Assembly (NCBI RefSeq): GCF_014284335.1
Contig: NZ_JACOGF010000008.1
Coordinates: 1-64,000 of the forward strand
Origin: Undibacterium hunanense
Lineage (GTDB): Bacteria; Pseudomonadota; Gammaproteobacteria; Burkholderiales; Burkholderiaceae_D
Length of the DNA stretch: 64,000 bases
Direction of reading: 5' to 3'
Shown: positions 8,220 to 18,287 of the stretch, piece after piece
Position numbering within the stretch: the stretch's first letter is position 1
Layout: each line of letters starts with the position of its first letter
Notes under the pieces: generated by a model
The model's database searches: none
Told to the model about the DNA's origin: nothing
Seen by the model: only the letters and a program-made list of their open reading frames with translations
Translations under genes and position numbers: made by a program

Positions 8220-10520
8220 TTATTCGACTTCAACCACCTCTTGTGATGTTTCTGGTGGAGTTGCATCGCCTTCAGAAAATTCCAGTTTGACCTGGTCTTT
8301 GTCATCCAGATCGACAATCACACGACCACCAGTCACCAGCTTACCGAACAAAAGCTCATCCGCCAAGGCTTTGCGTATCATATCCTGTATCAAACGTGCC
8401 ATAGGACGGGCACCCATGAGCGGATCAAAGCCTTTTTTGCCCAGGAATTTACGCAAATTCTCGGTAAATGTGGCTTCAACTTTTTTCTCATGCAATTGCT
8501 CTTCGAGCTGCATGAGGAACTTGTCGACCACACGCAGGATGATTTCTTCATCCAGCGAACGGAAGCTGATAATGGCATCCAGACGGTTGCGGAACTCAGG
8601 CGTGAACATGCGCTTGATATCAGCCATTTCATCACCGGCTTCTTTGCTGTCATTGAAACCGATAGAGCGTTTCTGCAGACTTTCAGCACCAGCATTGGTG
8701 GTCATGATGATGATCACATTGCGGAAATCAGCCTTGCGACCGTTGTTATCCGTCAACGTGCCATGGTCCATGACCTGCAACAGGATGTTAAACACATCCG
8801 GATGGGCTTTTTCAATTTCATCCAGCAACAGCACGGCATGTGGTTTTTTGGTGATGGCTTCGGTCAGCAAACCACCCTGATCAAAACCAACATAACCCGG
8901 TGGCGCACCGATCAGGCGGCTGACGGCATGGCGCTCCATGTATTCCGACATGTCGAAGCGTATCAGTTCTATACCCAGGGTGAACGCCAGTTGCTTGGCC
9001 ACCTCAGTCTTGCCGACACCGGTAGGACCGGAGAACAGGAAAGAACCGATAGGCTTGTCTGTCTTGCCCAGGCCAGCACGTGCCATCTTGATGGCAGATG
9101 ACAGCGCTTCAATTGCAGGCTCCTGACCAAAGACCACGTTTTTCAGGTCGCGTTCTATGGTGCGCAGCTTGCTGCGGTCGTCCTGATTGACGGTCTGTGG
9201 CGGAATACGGGCGATTTTCGAGATGATGTCTTCGATATCGGCCTTGCCTATGGTTTTCTTTTGCTTGGACTTGGGCAAAATACGTTGTGCTGCACCAGCT
9301 TCATCGATCACGTCGATAGCCTTGTCAGGCAAATGACGGTCATTGATGAAACGGGCAGACAGTTCAGCCGCAGTCGCCAGCGCCGATGCAGAATACTTGA
9401 CGTTGTGGTGTTCTTCAAACTTGGATTTCAAGCCACGCAGAATCTGCACGGTTTGTTCCACGGTTGGTTCATTGACATCAATTTTCTGGAAACGACGTGC
9501 CAGGGCATGGTCTTTTTCAAACACACCACGGTATTCTGTATAAGTTGTCGCACCAATGCATTTCAACTGGCCGCTGGACAGCGCCGGTTTCAACAGATTG
9601 GATGCATCCAGCGTACCACCCGATGCCGAACCGGCACCGATGATGGTATGGATTTCATCAATAAACAGAATGCCGTTGGGCGTGTCTTTCAGCTGTTTCA
9701 GTACACCTTTAAGGCGCAGCTCGAAATCGCCACGGTATTTGGTACCGGCCAGCAAAGCGCCCATATCCAGCGAATAGACGACGGCATTGCTCAAAATATC
9801 AGGTACATCACTTTGGGTGATGCGCCATGCCAGGCCCTCGGCGATGGCAGTTTTGCCAACACCGGCTTCGCCCACCAGCAGCGGGTTGTTTTTGCGACGA
9901 CGGCACAGGATCTGGATCACACGTTCCACTTCACTGTCACGGCCGATCAAAGGATCAATCTTGCCTTCGGCAGCAGCCTTGTTCAGGTTTTGCGTGAACT
10001 GGTCGAGCGGGTTTTCCTTGACCTGGGCTTCGGCAGCGTTTTCTTCGTTGCCCTCTGGTGCCTTGGCCGGTTCATTGTGACGATCCTTGCGCACACCATG
10101 CGAAATGAAGTTCACCACGTCCAGACGTGTCACGCCCTGCTGATGCAAATAATACACAGCATGGGAATCTTTTTCGCCAAAGATGGCAACCAGCACATTG
10201 GCACCGGTGACTTCTTTCTTGCCATTCGATGCCGACTGCACATGCATGATGGCCCGCTGAATCACGCGCTGGAAACCCAGCGTCGGCTGGGTATCGACTT
10301 CACTGGTACCTGGTACGGTAGGTGTATTGTCGGTAATAAAATTACCCAGGGTTTTGCGCAAATCGTCAATATTGACAGCGCAAGCCCTCAAGACTTCCGC
10401 CGCGGAAGGGTTGTCCAGCAAGGCCAGCAATAAATGCTCAACCGTGATGAATTCATAACGAGCCTGCCGGGCCTCGACAAAGGCCATATGCAGACTAACT
10501 TCCAGTTCTTGCGCAATCAT
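8220..10520 (-). CDS. clpA: ATP-dependent Clp protease ATP-binding subunit ClpA
   Basis: A 766-residue AAA+ unfoldase that feeds substrates to the ClpP peptidase; about the normal length. It starts at ATG 10520 ([10 protein letters not shown]), preceded by GGAGGAAGT. It has an N-terminal Clp-N repeat domain, then AAA domain 1 with Walker A GEAGVGKT and Walker [10 protein letters not shown], and AAA domain 2 with [12 protein letters not shown] and [10 protein letters not shown]. The ClpP-docking loop is visible as KRSIGFND (IGF). It overlaps clpS by ATGA, so the adaptor and unfoldase are translationally coupled. ClpP is not in the window. Confidence 0.98.
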   Translation of the reverse strand: MIAQELEVSLHMAFVEARQARYEFITVEHLLLALLDNPSAAEVLRACAVNIDDLRKTLGNFITDNTPTVPGTSEVDTQPTLGFQRVIQRAIMHVQSASNGKKEVTGANVLVAIFGEKDSHAVYYLHQQGVTRLDVVNFISHGVRKDRHNEPAKAPEGNEENAAEAQVKENPLDQFTQNLNKAAAEGKIDPLIGRDSEVERVIQILCRRRKNNPLLVGEAGVGKTAIAEGLAWRITQSDVPDILSNAVVYSLDMGALLAGTKYRGDFELRLKGVLKQLKDTPNGILFIDEIHTIIGAGSASGGTLDASNLLKPALSSGQLKCIGATTYTEYRGVFEKDHALARRFQKIDVNEPTVEQTVQILRGLKSKFEEHHNVKYSASALATAAELSARFINDRHLPDKAIDVIDEAGAAQRILPKSKQKKTIGKADIEDIISKIARIPPQTVNQDDRSKLRTIERDLKNVVFGQEPAIEALSSAIKMARAGLGKTDKPIGSFLFSGPTGVGKTEVAKQLAFTLGIELIRFDMSEYMERHAVSRLIGAPPGYVGFDQGGLLTEAITKKPHAVLLLDEIEKAHPDVFNILLQVMDHGTLTDNNGRKADFRNVIIIMTTNAGAESLQKRSIGFNDSKEAGDEMADIKRMFTPEFRNRLDAIISFRSLDEEIILRVVDKFLMQLEEQLHEKKVEATFTENLRKFLGKKGFDPLMGARPMARLIQDMIRKALADELLFGKLVTGGRVIVDLDDKDQVKLEFSEGDATPPETSQEVVEVE

Positions 10521-10825
10521 ACTTCCTCCATCACACATTGCAGGGGGTGTCCTGCCTTACGAGCGTGCGTTAAAACGAGTTCCACTTTGGTCAGCGCAAT
10601 ATCCTTGGAATAAACGCCACATATCCCTTTGCCATCCCTGTGCACCTTGAGCATGATCTGCATGGCAGTCTCACGATCCTTGTTAAAATATTCCTGTACG
10701 ATGGCCACCACAAATTCCATAGGAGTGTAGTCATCGTTGAGTAGAATCACCTGGTACATGGAAGGCGGCTTTAGCTTCTGAGCCTGACGTTCCAGTATCG
10801 TACCGTTTCCTTGCTTGTTTCCCAT
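10517..10825 (-). CDS. clpS: ATP-dependent Clp protease adaptor ClpS
   Basis: A 102-residue N-end-rule adaptor that delivers proteins with bulky N-terminal residues to ClpA. Key features are the flexible N-terminal tail, then [17 protein letters not shown] and the substrate-pocket helices with [17 protein letters not shown]. Length and motif order match the family. Its TGA overlaps the clpA ATG. The upstream 400-bp region separates it from the divergently transcribed cold-shock gene. Confidence 0.98.
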   Translation of the reverse strand: MGNKQGNGTILERQAQKLKPPSMYQVILLNDDYTPMEFVVAIVQEYFNKDRETAMQIMLKVHRDGKGICGVYSKDIALTKVELVLTHARKAGHPLQCVMEEV

Positions 10826-11222
10826 ACGTATATTCTAGTACGTTGATTCATTCCAGAGACAAATAATAAGCGAATAAAAACAGCTTAGTTCTCGCCCTGA
10901 TCAAATGTTACGCGCTTTCCGCTTTTCTCGCAGATGGTGATTAATTCCCACAGATCAAGTTTCTTTTAAAAATCTATTTATTTCCGTTTAATTTACGGGA
11001 ATTTCTTGTCATTAAGTAAAAATACAACAATACTGCATCCCCAAGGCATTTGTAACCAAAAGTTTCTTGACTTTAGCTTTTTTTCCGCCAAGAATGATAA
11101 TTATTGACAAGATAAGTATTAAATTGTCAATATGAAGTGAGCAGGTCAAGGGGGAGGTAGCATAGTGCTAGGTTTCTTGCTTTTACGGCTCGTGTGATTA
11201 GTTTCTATTTGAAAGATGCATT
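10826..11222. promoter_or_regulatory. Divergent clpS / cold-shock regulatory region
   Basis: About 400 bp, AT-rich and without genes. It must hold the clpS promoter (minus) and the promoter plus long 5' leader of the cold-shock gene (plus). A TTGACA-containing inverted repeat, ATTGACAA (11104-11111) and TTGTCAAT (11125-11132), lies about 95 bases before the cold-shock start. A long structured leader is usual for cold-shock genes. No confident -10 box was assigned. Confidence 0.5.
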
Positions 11223-11426
11223 ATGGCAACAGGTACCGTCAAGTGGTTCAATGATTCCAAAGGTTTCGGCTTTATCACTCCGGATGACGGCGGTGAGGAT
11301 TTGTTCGCCCACTTTTCCGCAATCCAGATGAACGGCTTTAAGACCCTGAAAGAAGGTCAAAAAGTAACGTTCGAAGTCACGCAAGGCCCTAAAGGCAAGC
11401 AAGCTTCCAACATCCAAAATCCTTAA
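11223..11426 (+). CDS. cspA: Cold-shock protein (CspA family)
   Basis: A 67-residue single cold-shock domain that binds single-stranded RNA/DNA and melts RNA structure. Both RNP motifs are intact: KGFGFITP (RNP1) and DLFAHFSAI (RNP2). Size is typical. It follows a long AT-rich leader and is closed by a strong terminator at 11445-11473. The exact csp paralogue cannot be decided. Confidence 0.97.
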   Translation: MATGTVKWFNDSKGFGFITPDDGGEDLFAHFSAIQMNGFKTLKEGQKVTFEVTQGPKGKQASNIQNP

Positions 11427-11444
11427 TACGATTCTGGTTTTATG

Positions 11445-11473
11445 AAAAACCCCGCTTTGGCGGGGTTTTTTTT
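11445..11473 (+). terminator. Cold-shock gene terminator
   Basis: Arms AAAAACCCCGC and GCGGGGTTTTT around TTTG, followed by a long T-run. Confidence 0.95.
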
Positions 11474-11572
11474 CATCTGCCGCCCACATACATCCATTTT
11501 GCCTTAAATCCGGTTCAAGGCTACAGTAGAACTCTTTTTGATCGCCGCTGTGAGCAGAACGCGAATTGTTTC

Positions 11573-12940
11573 ATGAAACTCAGGTACAAAATCATCCTGC
11601 TGGCGGTTGCGCCTTTCCTGTTGTCCTTTGCCGGGATTGCGCTAGCCGTGTTTTATCAGGCTACCTTTCTCGCCAAGCAGCAAAGAAACACCGTTGAACA
11701 GGCTTACCTGGCCAGCAAGGAAGCCGAACTCAAACACTATGTAACACTCGGCAACGCCGCCATTTCACATCTCTACAAGAGCAAGCAACAAAGCCCCACC
11801 ACCCGCGAAGAAGCCAAAAAGATCCTGGCCGCGCTGGATTTTGGTGACGATGGCTATTTTTATATTTACGACATGCAGGGGAATAATCTCATGCACCCGC
11901 GCCAGCCCGACCTGGTCGGCAAGAATTTATGGGGCATGACCGACCCGCAAGGCAATTTCACCATCCAGGATCTGATCAATAAGGCGAAATCCGGTGGCGG
12001 TGCCATTCGCTATATGTGGGAAAAACCGTCCATGCGCAAGGTCATGCCCAAGCTCGGCTATGTGGTCATGCTGGATCAATGGGGGTGGATGCTGGGTACC
12101 GGCATTTATCTTGATGACGTAGACAACGCCCTCAATAAAATTGACATACAAGTGGCGAAAAACATACAAAGCACCATGTCGTGGATTGCTGGTATTGCCC
12201 TTATCAGCGCCCTGCTGATTGCCTTGTCCGGCCTGGCACTGAATATCAGTGAATCGCGGCTGGCCGAGGCCAAGCTCAAGGTGCTGGCGCAAAGCGTGGT
12301 CAGCTCGCAGGAAGATGAACGCGCCCGCCTATCGCGTGACCTGCATGACGGCCTCAGCCAGTTGCTGGTATCTATCAAGCTGCAGATAGAATCCGGTCTG
12401 GTCAAGCTGGGCCAGAACAATGGCAACCCGGACGCCGCCAAGATATCATTCGCCCGCGCCACTGATCAGCTCAACAAGGCCCTCAGCGAGGTGCGACGCA
12501 TTTCCCATAACCTGCGCCCTGCCCTGCTCGACGATTTGGGCGTGGTGGCCGCTTTTGGCCATCTGGCGGAGGAATTTGAAAGCGCCACCTCCCTGCCGGT
12601 CAGCTTTCATGCCGAAGGCGATTTCCATGCCCTGAGTGAAATCAGCAACACCGTGCTGTTCCGGGTGGCGCAGGAAGCGCTGACAAATATCCACAAACAT
12701 GCCGAAAAAGTCAGCCATGTGCACATGCAGCTCAATTGCGAAGGTAGCAGCATTTGCCTCATCATTACCGATGATGGCAGCGGCTTTGACATCAAGGGAG
12801 TAGCCAATCACCCCCATCGCGGCATAGGCCTGAGCAATATGCGCGAACGCCTGGCTGCCATCAACGGCAGCCTGGAATTACAATCCAATATTGACGGCAC
12901 CACCGTCGTTGCCCGCATTCCAAACGGAGAAGACACATGA
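11573..12940 (+). CDS. Cache-domain sensor histidine kinase (NarX/HisKA_3 type)
   Basis: A 455-residue inner-membrane kinase. TM1 spans about residues 7-30. A periplasmic single-Cache domain (DDGYFYIYDMQGNNLMHP, then GWMLGTGIYLDDVD) is followed by TM2 around residues 202-222. A cytoplasmic HisKA_3 dimer/phospho-acceptor helix has SRDLHDGLSQLL with His258, and a HATPase domain has VAQEALTNIHKHA and GIGLSNMRERL. Cache sensors of this sort usually bind small organic acids; the ligand is not known. It overlaps the next gene by ATGA, and that gene encodes the cognate regulator. Confidence 0.93.
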   Translation: MKLRYKIILLAVAPFLLSFAGIALAVFYQATFLAKQQRNTVEQAYLASKEAELKHYVTLGNAAISHLYKSKQQSPTTREEAKKILAALDFGDDGYFYIYDMQGNNLMHPRQPDLVGKNLWGMTDPQGNFTIQDLINKAKSGGGAIRYMWEKPSMRKVMPKLGYVVMLDQWGWMLGTGIYLDDVDNALNKIDIQVAKNIQSTMSWIAGIALISALLIALSGLALNISESRLAEAKLKVLAQSVVSSQEDERARLSRDLHDGLSQLLVSIKLQIESGLVKLGQNNGNPDAAKISFARATDQLNKALSEVRRISHNLRPALLDDLGVVAAFGHLAEEFESATSLPVSFHAEGDFHALSEISNTVLFRVAQEALTNIHKHAEKVSHVHMQLNCEGSSICLIITDDGSGFDIKGVANHPHRGIGLSNMRERLAAINGSLELQSNIDGTTVVARIPNGEDT

Positions 12941-13617
12941 CCGACCAACAAACGGTCCAGCCATTGCTGACAGAGGCCAAACCAGACAGCGCACATGAGC
13001 AGCCCGCCCAGGTCCATCTGTTGCTGGTAGATGACCACCCATTGGTCCGGGATGGCCTGCGCGCCCGGCTGGAAACCATCGCCAGCATCCACGTCGCCGG
13101 CGAAGCTGGCAGCGCCGAAGAAGCGCTGGCCATTGCTGCATCCACCAGTATCAACCTGGTGCTGATGGATATTAACCTGGGTGCCGGCAATGGTATCGGC
13201 CTGACAGCCCGCTTCACAGCCGACTACCCGGACATTGCCGTCATCATGCTATCCATGCATGAAAAAGCAGAATATGTGAATCAGTCCATGCAGGCCGGTG
13301 CCCGCGCCTATGTGCTGAAAGATGCCCCGGCAGTCGAAATCATCGAAGCCATCGACACCGTCATCGCTGGCGGCATGTATTTCAGTTCCGGCCTGAAAAG
13401 ACAAAACGGCACACCCGACAACAGCCAGGTACTGACCCAGCGCGAACAGGGCATCCTGAAAAGCATCGCCACCGGCAAATCCAACAAACACATCGCCAAT
13501 GAACTGGGGCTGAGTGTCAGAACCGTGGAAACCCACAGACTGAATATCAAACGCAAACTCAATATCGAGGGGCAGGCGGATTTGATACGGTATGCGTTGA
13601 ATAATGTGATTGCGTAA
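12937..13617 (+). CDS. NarL/FixJ-type response regulator
   Basis: A 226-residue regulator. An N-terminal receiver has DDHPLVRDGL and the phospho-acceptor Asp in NLVLMDINLG, a conserved Lys in AYVLKDA, and a C-terminal LuxR-type helix-turn-helix (LTQREQGILKSIATG, then NKHIANELGLSVRTVETH). There is an unusual ~25-residue extension before the receiver. It overlaps the kinase gene and is its probable partner; targets are unknown. The bidirectional hairpin 13681-13710 ends the operon. Confidence 0.95.
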   Translation: MTDQQTVQPLLTEAKPDSAHEQPAQVHLLLVDDHPLVRDGLRARLETIASIHVAGEAGSAEEALAIAASTSINLVLMDINLGAGNGIGLTARFTADYPDIAVIMLSMHEKAEYVNQSMQAGARAYVLKDAPAVEIIEAIDTVIAGGMYFSSGLKRQNGTPDNSQVLTQREQGILKSIATGKSNKHIANELGLSVRTVETHRLNIKRKLNIEGQADLIRYALNNVIA

Positions 13618-13680
13618 TAATGTGACTACACAAGCCGCTCTCTGGCAGGCATACAAAACCTGTCAGCCATACGCGCCAAT

Positions 13681-13710
13681 CAATAAACCGGCCTGCGAGC
13701 CGGTTTATTG
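13681..13710. terminator. Convergent-gene hairpin terminator
   Basis: Perfect 12-base arms CAATAAACCGGC and GCCGGTTTATTG with loop CTGCGA, lying between two convergent genes. The poly-T is short. Confidence 0.7.
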
Positions 13711-13713
13711 AGC

Positions 13714-14970
13714 CTACTTCTTCTTGTACGCTTCCAGCGAGCGCGCTCTGTCGTCCAGGCCTTCTTTTTCCACGTCGAGCAAGGCTTGTCTTTCGGCATT
13801 GATTTGCTTCACCAGCCCGTTATACTGATTGAGATCCTGGTCGTTCTCGAAGATCAGGCTACCGCCTTCAAATTTGATTTTGCCAAAGCGACTTTCGCAT
13901 AGGGCCAGCACCTGCTTTTTCAATTCGATAAAGGCGCGCAAATGTTCATTGCGGCGTAAGCGGCGCTCAAGAATGTCTTCCATATTCTTTTTATTTTCCG
14001 CAACAATTTCCTGTCTTTGCTGCGGCGTCATGACGATTCTTTCCATCGCTTCTGTATAGGTCGCGCGCAGGCTGTCATAGCGTTTTGAATTATTATCAAA
14101 CATGTTTTCCGCTGACAACAGGGTCAGATTGCCATTCTCAAGACCCTGGCGCGTCGTCACGTTGGCAGGCTGCAAGACATTGCCAAGATCCAGCGCTTTC
14201 AACTCTTCAGAAAACTGCAGATTCTGCCTGATGTTTGCACGCAAATATTCAAAAGTCAGACGTGCTTCCTGATCAAAAACGCGCTGACCTGTAAGGGTAA
14301 TGCGGTCCGATAGCTTGACGTTATCGCCCAGTTCTTCTTTTTCAAGTTTGAGACCTATTTCCATCAATTCAGCAATAGATTTACGGGCCTGACGCACACG
14401 CGCCTGCATTTCATTTTTGGACCAGTTACCCAATTCTTCGTTACGCTCGTCCTTACTATTTCTCAAGGCATTGAGCATACTCAGGAAAGTGGGCGTCGCA
14501 CGAAATTCATTCAAGGCTTTGCGGTCAGCAGGCGGCATTTTATTGAATTCGGCTTTTGCTGCATCCAGGTTTTGATTCATTTCTATTTGCCACAGACGCG
14601 TAGAAATCTTCCCTATCGGTTTGGGCAATTCCTTCAACAGTTTTTGCGCATAGTCAGACGACAGGTATTTGGCAAGCACGGTAGACGTGTGCAGGTTAAT
14701 CGCGTCCACTGTGAAAGGACGCATGAAAATATCCTGATCCAGATACGTCTCAGGCTTGGTTCGGTTATTGTTTTCCAGATCACGCCGAATGACATTCTGT
14801 ATCCCCTGATCAATACCAAAAATGCGCACGATCTGCTGCACATCTTCAACCCTGGCTGGATTAGTTACGGGTATTACCGCCGCCTGCGCCACCGGAGCCA
14901 TGCTGGCCATAGAAACCATGTAAGCCAGGCAGGACAAGGACAGTACTATTAATAATCGCCATACAGACAT
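13714..14970 (-). CDS. Exported protein of unknown function
   Basis: A 418-residue protein from ATG 14970, chosen because GAGGGA lies 6 bases upstream; in-frame ATGs at 14976 and 14988 are alternatives. A signal peptide (SVWRLLIVLSLSCLAYMVSM, then cleavage near VAQAA) is followed by a strongly helical, charged mature domain rich in Lys/Glu/Arg with probable coiled coil (ENKKNMEDILERRLRRNEHL). It has one Cys in the mature part. I do not recognise a family. It lies 57 bases downstream of the DUF3857/transglutaminase gene on the same strand, separated by an 8-bp microsatellite, so the two are probably functionally linked. Confidence 0.75.
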   Translation of the reverse strand: MSVWRLLIVLSLSCLAYMVSMASMAPVAQAAVIPVTNPARVEDVQQIVRIFGIDQGIQNVIRRDLENNNRTKPETYLDQDIFMRPFTVDAINLHTSTVLAKYLSSDYAQKLLKELPKPIGKISTRLWQIEMNQNLDAAKAEFNKMPPADRKALNEFRATPTFLSMLNALRNSKDERNEELGNWSKNEMQARVRQARKSIAELMEIGLKLEKEELGDNVKLSDRITLTGQRVFDQEARLTFEYLRANIRQNLQFSEELKALDLGNVLQPANVTTRQGLENGNLTLLSAENMFDNNSKRYDSLRATYTEAMERIVMTPQQRQEIVAENKKNMEDILERRLRRNEHLRAFIELKKQVLALCESRFGKIKFEGGSLIFENDQDLNQYNGLVKQINAERQALLDVEKEGLDDRARSLEAYKKK

Positions 14971-14999
14971 CTTCATTCCCTCATTCATTTTATATTTTT

Positions 15000-15039
15000 G
15001 ATTTTTTGATTTTTTGATTTTTTGATTTTTTGATTTTTT
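15000..15039. repeat. Octanucleotide microsatellite (GATTTTTT)5
   Basis: Five perfect units of GATTTTTT between two co-directional exported-protein genes, 30 bases upstream of the chosen start of the 418-residue protein. Slippage would alter spacing upstream of that gene. Confidence 0.95.
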
Positions 15040-15045
15040 ATTACA

Positions 15046-17955
15046 CTACTTATTTTTCTTAAGGCGTTCAGCTTCAAATTCTGCCAGAGGCCTGTATTCA
15101 GCCGTCAACATCCCTTTTTCAACAGAACGCTGTATATACACCATGGCCTTGATCTTGTTGCCACTGATAATATTCAATTGCCCGATATAGAAATAAGCTT
15201 CTGCCAGAGCGGCATCGAGCTCATCCCCTGTACGTTTGTGCACCTGGTGCAGTATCTGGTCTTCAGATTTTCCACCGGTGTTGGTCGCTGCCAGCATGTC
15301 GTTGAGCCAGTCATCGCCGCTATCGATAGTGCTCGTCAGGGTAGCCTGTGGATTCTGTCGTTTCAGCGCCAGTTGGCGCATGATGTTGGCACGCAGTTTC
15401 GTGCGGCCAGCATTGCTGTGATCGGCTGCCAGGGCAAAACTGTCTGCGGCATCACGCCATTTCGCCAGGGCAAACAAGGACATGCCGCGCAGCATGTGGA
15501 CATCGCCGTCTACCGTGCCTTGCGCCAGCAAACGCCCGGCGTCGCTTTCACTATTCTTGAAATCGCCAATGGCAAAATAAATCTTTGCACGACAACGCAA
15601 GGACACCTGCGTATCCAGTGCTTCTTTTTGCAGGGCCTGCAAATCGGCACTGGCGTCGGATTTTCTGCCCATGCGGGCATAGGACAGGCCACGCTCACAT
15701 AAAGCGATGCCGGCGTTGCTGCCATTGGCACGTGCTTCATTAATGAGCCTGGTCTTGCTGCGTATGCTTTCTTCCAACTGCTCGCTAATTCTTTGCTTCA
15801 ACGGCAAGTCGGTGACTGGCTTGCGGTCTGGCGCCTCACGCAAATCAGTCTTGCGCACGTTCGCCGCACCTTCCAGCATCATGCCAAACTTACGTGTATC
15901 TGCCATGAATTCGACCACTTCTTGCGGCGCTACCCGGTCTTTCAGCATGCGGAGTTCTACTGAAGCGCGGAATACATTCGCCTTGAACGTCAACACCTCG
16001 CTGGCCTGGAACGCCGCATTGTTGATTTTTGAAGTCGATGGCGTGTAATTCGCATTGATTTCTTCGGGCAGACTGATTTCCAGATCATAACGAATCAATG
16101 GCGTATGGCCAGCCACCATCAGCGCCTGGGTGCGTTTGGGGTTTTCTGGCAAGACAAAACGTTCACGCATATTCGAAGCCTGATAGCGCAGTTGCCAGCC
16201 GGTAGCGGTTTTTTCCAGCATGCCGGGAATCTCGAAATTCAACTCTATGTTCAGGGTATTGGCCTGGCGATTGTCTGTCACAGTGGGACCGGATCGCAGC
16301 TCGGCATTCGGGTAACGCCTTAAAACAGAAGCAATATAACCACTTTTGATCTGTTCCCTAGTCTGACGTGCCAGATAATAACGCACCTGTTCCGCCTCAA
16401 CACCAGAGTATTGATGAATGAGCTTGAAATCTGCTAGCCCATCAAATTTCTGCAAGCGGATTTTCTCTACCCTGCCGTTGATGGTCTGCGTGCCTTCTTC
16501 CTTTTTCGGGACAACGGCCAGGTCATGGGTATCTTTTTGAATCACCAGTACTTCCGCCCCTTCATGCACCTGCCCCATATTGGCCAGGGGGCCGTACTGG
16601 GCAGCGCGGGTAGGGTCCAGATAATAGGTCTTGCCATTCACCCTGGCCCTGACGATGGCATGATCAAAGGCCAGGGGCGTAGGTAGCATTTTTCCGGCCA
16701 GCTTTGGATTACTGGCAGAAATCAATACCGGCGATGCCTCTATACCCAGTTTGCGCAAAATGGTCACCAGCAACAACGACTTGTCCTTACAGTCACCATA
16801 TCGGCGGGCCAGCACCACGTCCGGCGGAAAAGGCTTATGCGAGTTCTCGCCTATGGAAATCGACAGATAGCGTATTTCATTTTGCACATAGGCCAGCGCC
16901 TGCTGCACCGTTTCGTCGGAAGTGGCCGCCCCCCGCAGGCTGGCGACGACTTTTTCGACATCGGCACTGGTGGTATTCACATCAAACAGGTTTTGCGCCC
17001 ATAAACTGACCTGCTGCCATTGAGAAAATTCAGAAAATTGTATCGCCCGGAACTGGAATACATCGCGCGGAACATACAGCTCATATTCGACCGCTTTCAT
17101 TGGTCCGGCAGATAGGGTTGTAATTTTCCGGCCAGCGACTTGCTCTTCCCTGGTCTGGATGGTGCCGTTACCCTGTCCTATTACGCGGTAATTGATGGGC
17201 CTGTTGATGGGCGAGCTTAACCGTATGCGCTTGCGCAAGGTGGGAAAGGTGTTATCCCACAACGTGGTTTGGAAAAAATTACCGTCAAAAACCGGATTTT
17301 GCCCTGTCGTGGAATAGGCAATATCGACAATATCACCAACTCGTATGTCATCAATCACGATGGAGGCAGTGACAGACCCGGTAAAGATGCCAGAGTCGAG
17401 ATCGCTTTCCATTTGCAGATAGCGAATGTCGGCCGTCGTGGTTTTATCAAATACGCTAGCGCCACGCAATACCCGCAAGCTGTGCAGGCCAACCCGCTGA
17501 TATTCCGGGTGAAAAGGAATTTCAATCCGCCCCACCTGGGCCAGCATGGATGCTTCATTCACCTGCGTCATGCGATGGACATAGGTCGTGGACGGCTTGT
17601 CGACATACATCTGCACATCCGACAGACGCACCACCAGCGGCGCTGCGGTATTGGCATCGGCGATCTGGCTTCCCTGATCTTGCTCAACCCAGGCAGGCAC
17701 TGCCTCGCCGCGTGTCAGGTTTTTTTCAAACCGTTGCGGATCTTGTGATTTGCCTGTGCCCGGATTGTCTGTTTGAGCAGCATGCGCCAGACCATTGCCC
17801 AGCAAGGCCAGCATCACTACACAACTTACGAAAACGCAGAAGATGCGGAAAAAGCCGTTGTTGAAGCGTCGATTCAGACTGGAAGGCAATCCTGCCTGAA
17901 TTGTTGCTGCAGTTATTTTTTGGATTGCTATTTTAATTATTATAGATGGCGTCAT
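15046..17955 (-). CDS. DUF3857 / transglutaminase-like protein with TPR tail
   Basis: A 969-residue exported protein. There is a hydrophobic export segment at about residues 35-58 (ending AHAAQ), then a DUF3857 beta domain and a transglutaminase-like core with a complete Cys-His-Asp triad: Cys389 in RRYGDCKDKS, His432 in AFDHAIVRA and Asp447 in YYLDPT. A further beta region and C-terminal TPR-like helices follow (GLSYARMGRKSDASADLQAL). The chemistry of this family is mostly uncharacterised; a protease or amide-bond role in the envelope is inferred. The start codon lacks a clear ribosome site. It is probably in one operon with the following exported protein. Confidence 0.88.
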   Translation of the reverse strand: MTPSIIIKIAIQKITAATIQAGLPSSLNRRFNNGFFRIFCVFVSCVVMLALLGNGLAHAAQTDNPGTGKSQDPQRFEKNLTRGEAVPAWVEQDQGSQIADANTAAPLVVRLSDVQMYVDKPSTTYVHRMTQVNEASMLAQVGRIEIPFHPEYQRVGLHSLRVLRGASVFDKTTTADIRYLQMESDLDSGIFTGSVTASIVIDDIRVGDIVDIAYSTTGQNPVFDGNFFQTTLWDNTFPTLRKRIRLSSPINRPINYRVIGQGNGTIQTREEQVAGRKITTLSAGPMKAVEYELYVPRDVFQFRAIQFSEFSQWQQVSLWAQNLFDVNTTSADVEKVVASLRGAATSDETVQQALAYVQNEIRYLSISIGENSHKPFPPDVVLARRYGDCKDKSLLLVTILRKLGIEASPVLISASNPKLAGKMLPTPLAFDHAIVRARVNGKTYYLDPTRAAQYGPLANMGQVHEGAEVLVIQKDTHDLAVVPKKEEGTQTINGRVEKIRLQKFDGLADFKLIHQYSGVEAEQVRYYLARQTREQIKSGYIASVLRRYPNAELRSGPTVTDNRQANTLNIELNFEIPGMLEKTATGWQLRYQASNMRERFVLPENPKRTQALMVAGHTPLIRYDLEISLPEEINANYTPSTSKINNAAFQASEVLTFKANVFRASVELRMLKDRVAPQEVVEFMADTRKFGMMLEGAANVRKTDLREAPDRKPVTDLPLKQRISEQLEESIRSKTRLINEARANGSNAGIALCERGLSYARMGRKSDASADLQALQKEALDTQVSLRCRAKIYFAIGDFKNSESDAGRLLAQGTVDGDVHMLRGMSLFALAKWRDAADSFALAADHSNAGRTKLRANIMRQLALKRQNPQATLTSTIDSGDDWLNDMLAATNTGGKSEDQILHQVHKRTGDELDAALAEAYFYIGQLNIISGNKIKAMVYIQRSVEKGMLTAEYRPLAEFEAERLKKNK

Positions 17956-18194
17956 AAGTATGCAAAAAATGATTCACTGCCTTGAAAGTACAATCAAGAA
18001 AAGCGAGTGGCATTATTGCGGATTATGATGATCAACAGCCATGAAAACACAGACCCGTATCCACTATGGTCGTGCCGGAGTCCCGAAGCCATGATCCAAC
18101 AATCTATGCCTGCTCTGAAAATCAACTTCGAGATTTGTTTGTCATGATAATTTTATCAGATTGAATTATTTTTATGCTAAAAACTCGCAGCCAG

Positions 18195-18231
18195 CAAAAA
18201 GCCCCCTGTCTCGCGACAGAGGGCTTTTTTT
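18195..18231 (-). terminator. icd intrinsic terminator
   Basis: A hairpin with arms AAAAAGCCCCCTGTC and GACAGAGGGCTTTTTT around TCGC. The minus strand ends in a T-run after the icd stop codon, and the plus strand also ends in T. Confidence 0.9.
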
Positions 18232-18287
18232 ATTGCTTTCCTTACAGGTAATACGGCTTGATGCAAGCCATATCACCGTCTTGGAAT

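Noticed and set aside
9261..10433. 390-codon open frame antisense to clpA
   Set aside because: It is a shadow of a highly conserved gene with biased codon use.
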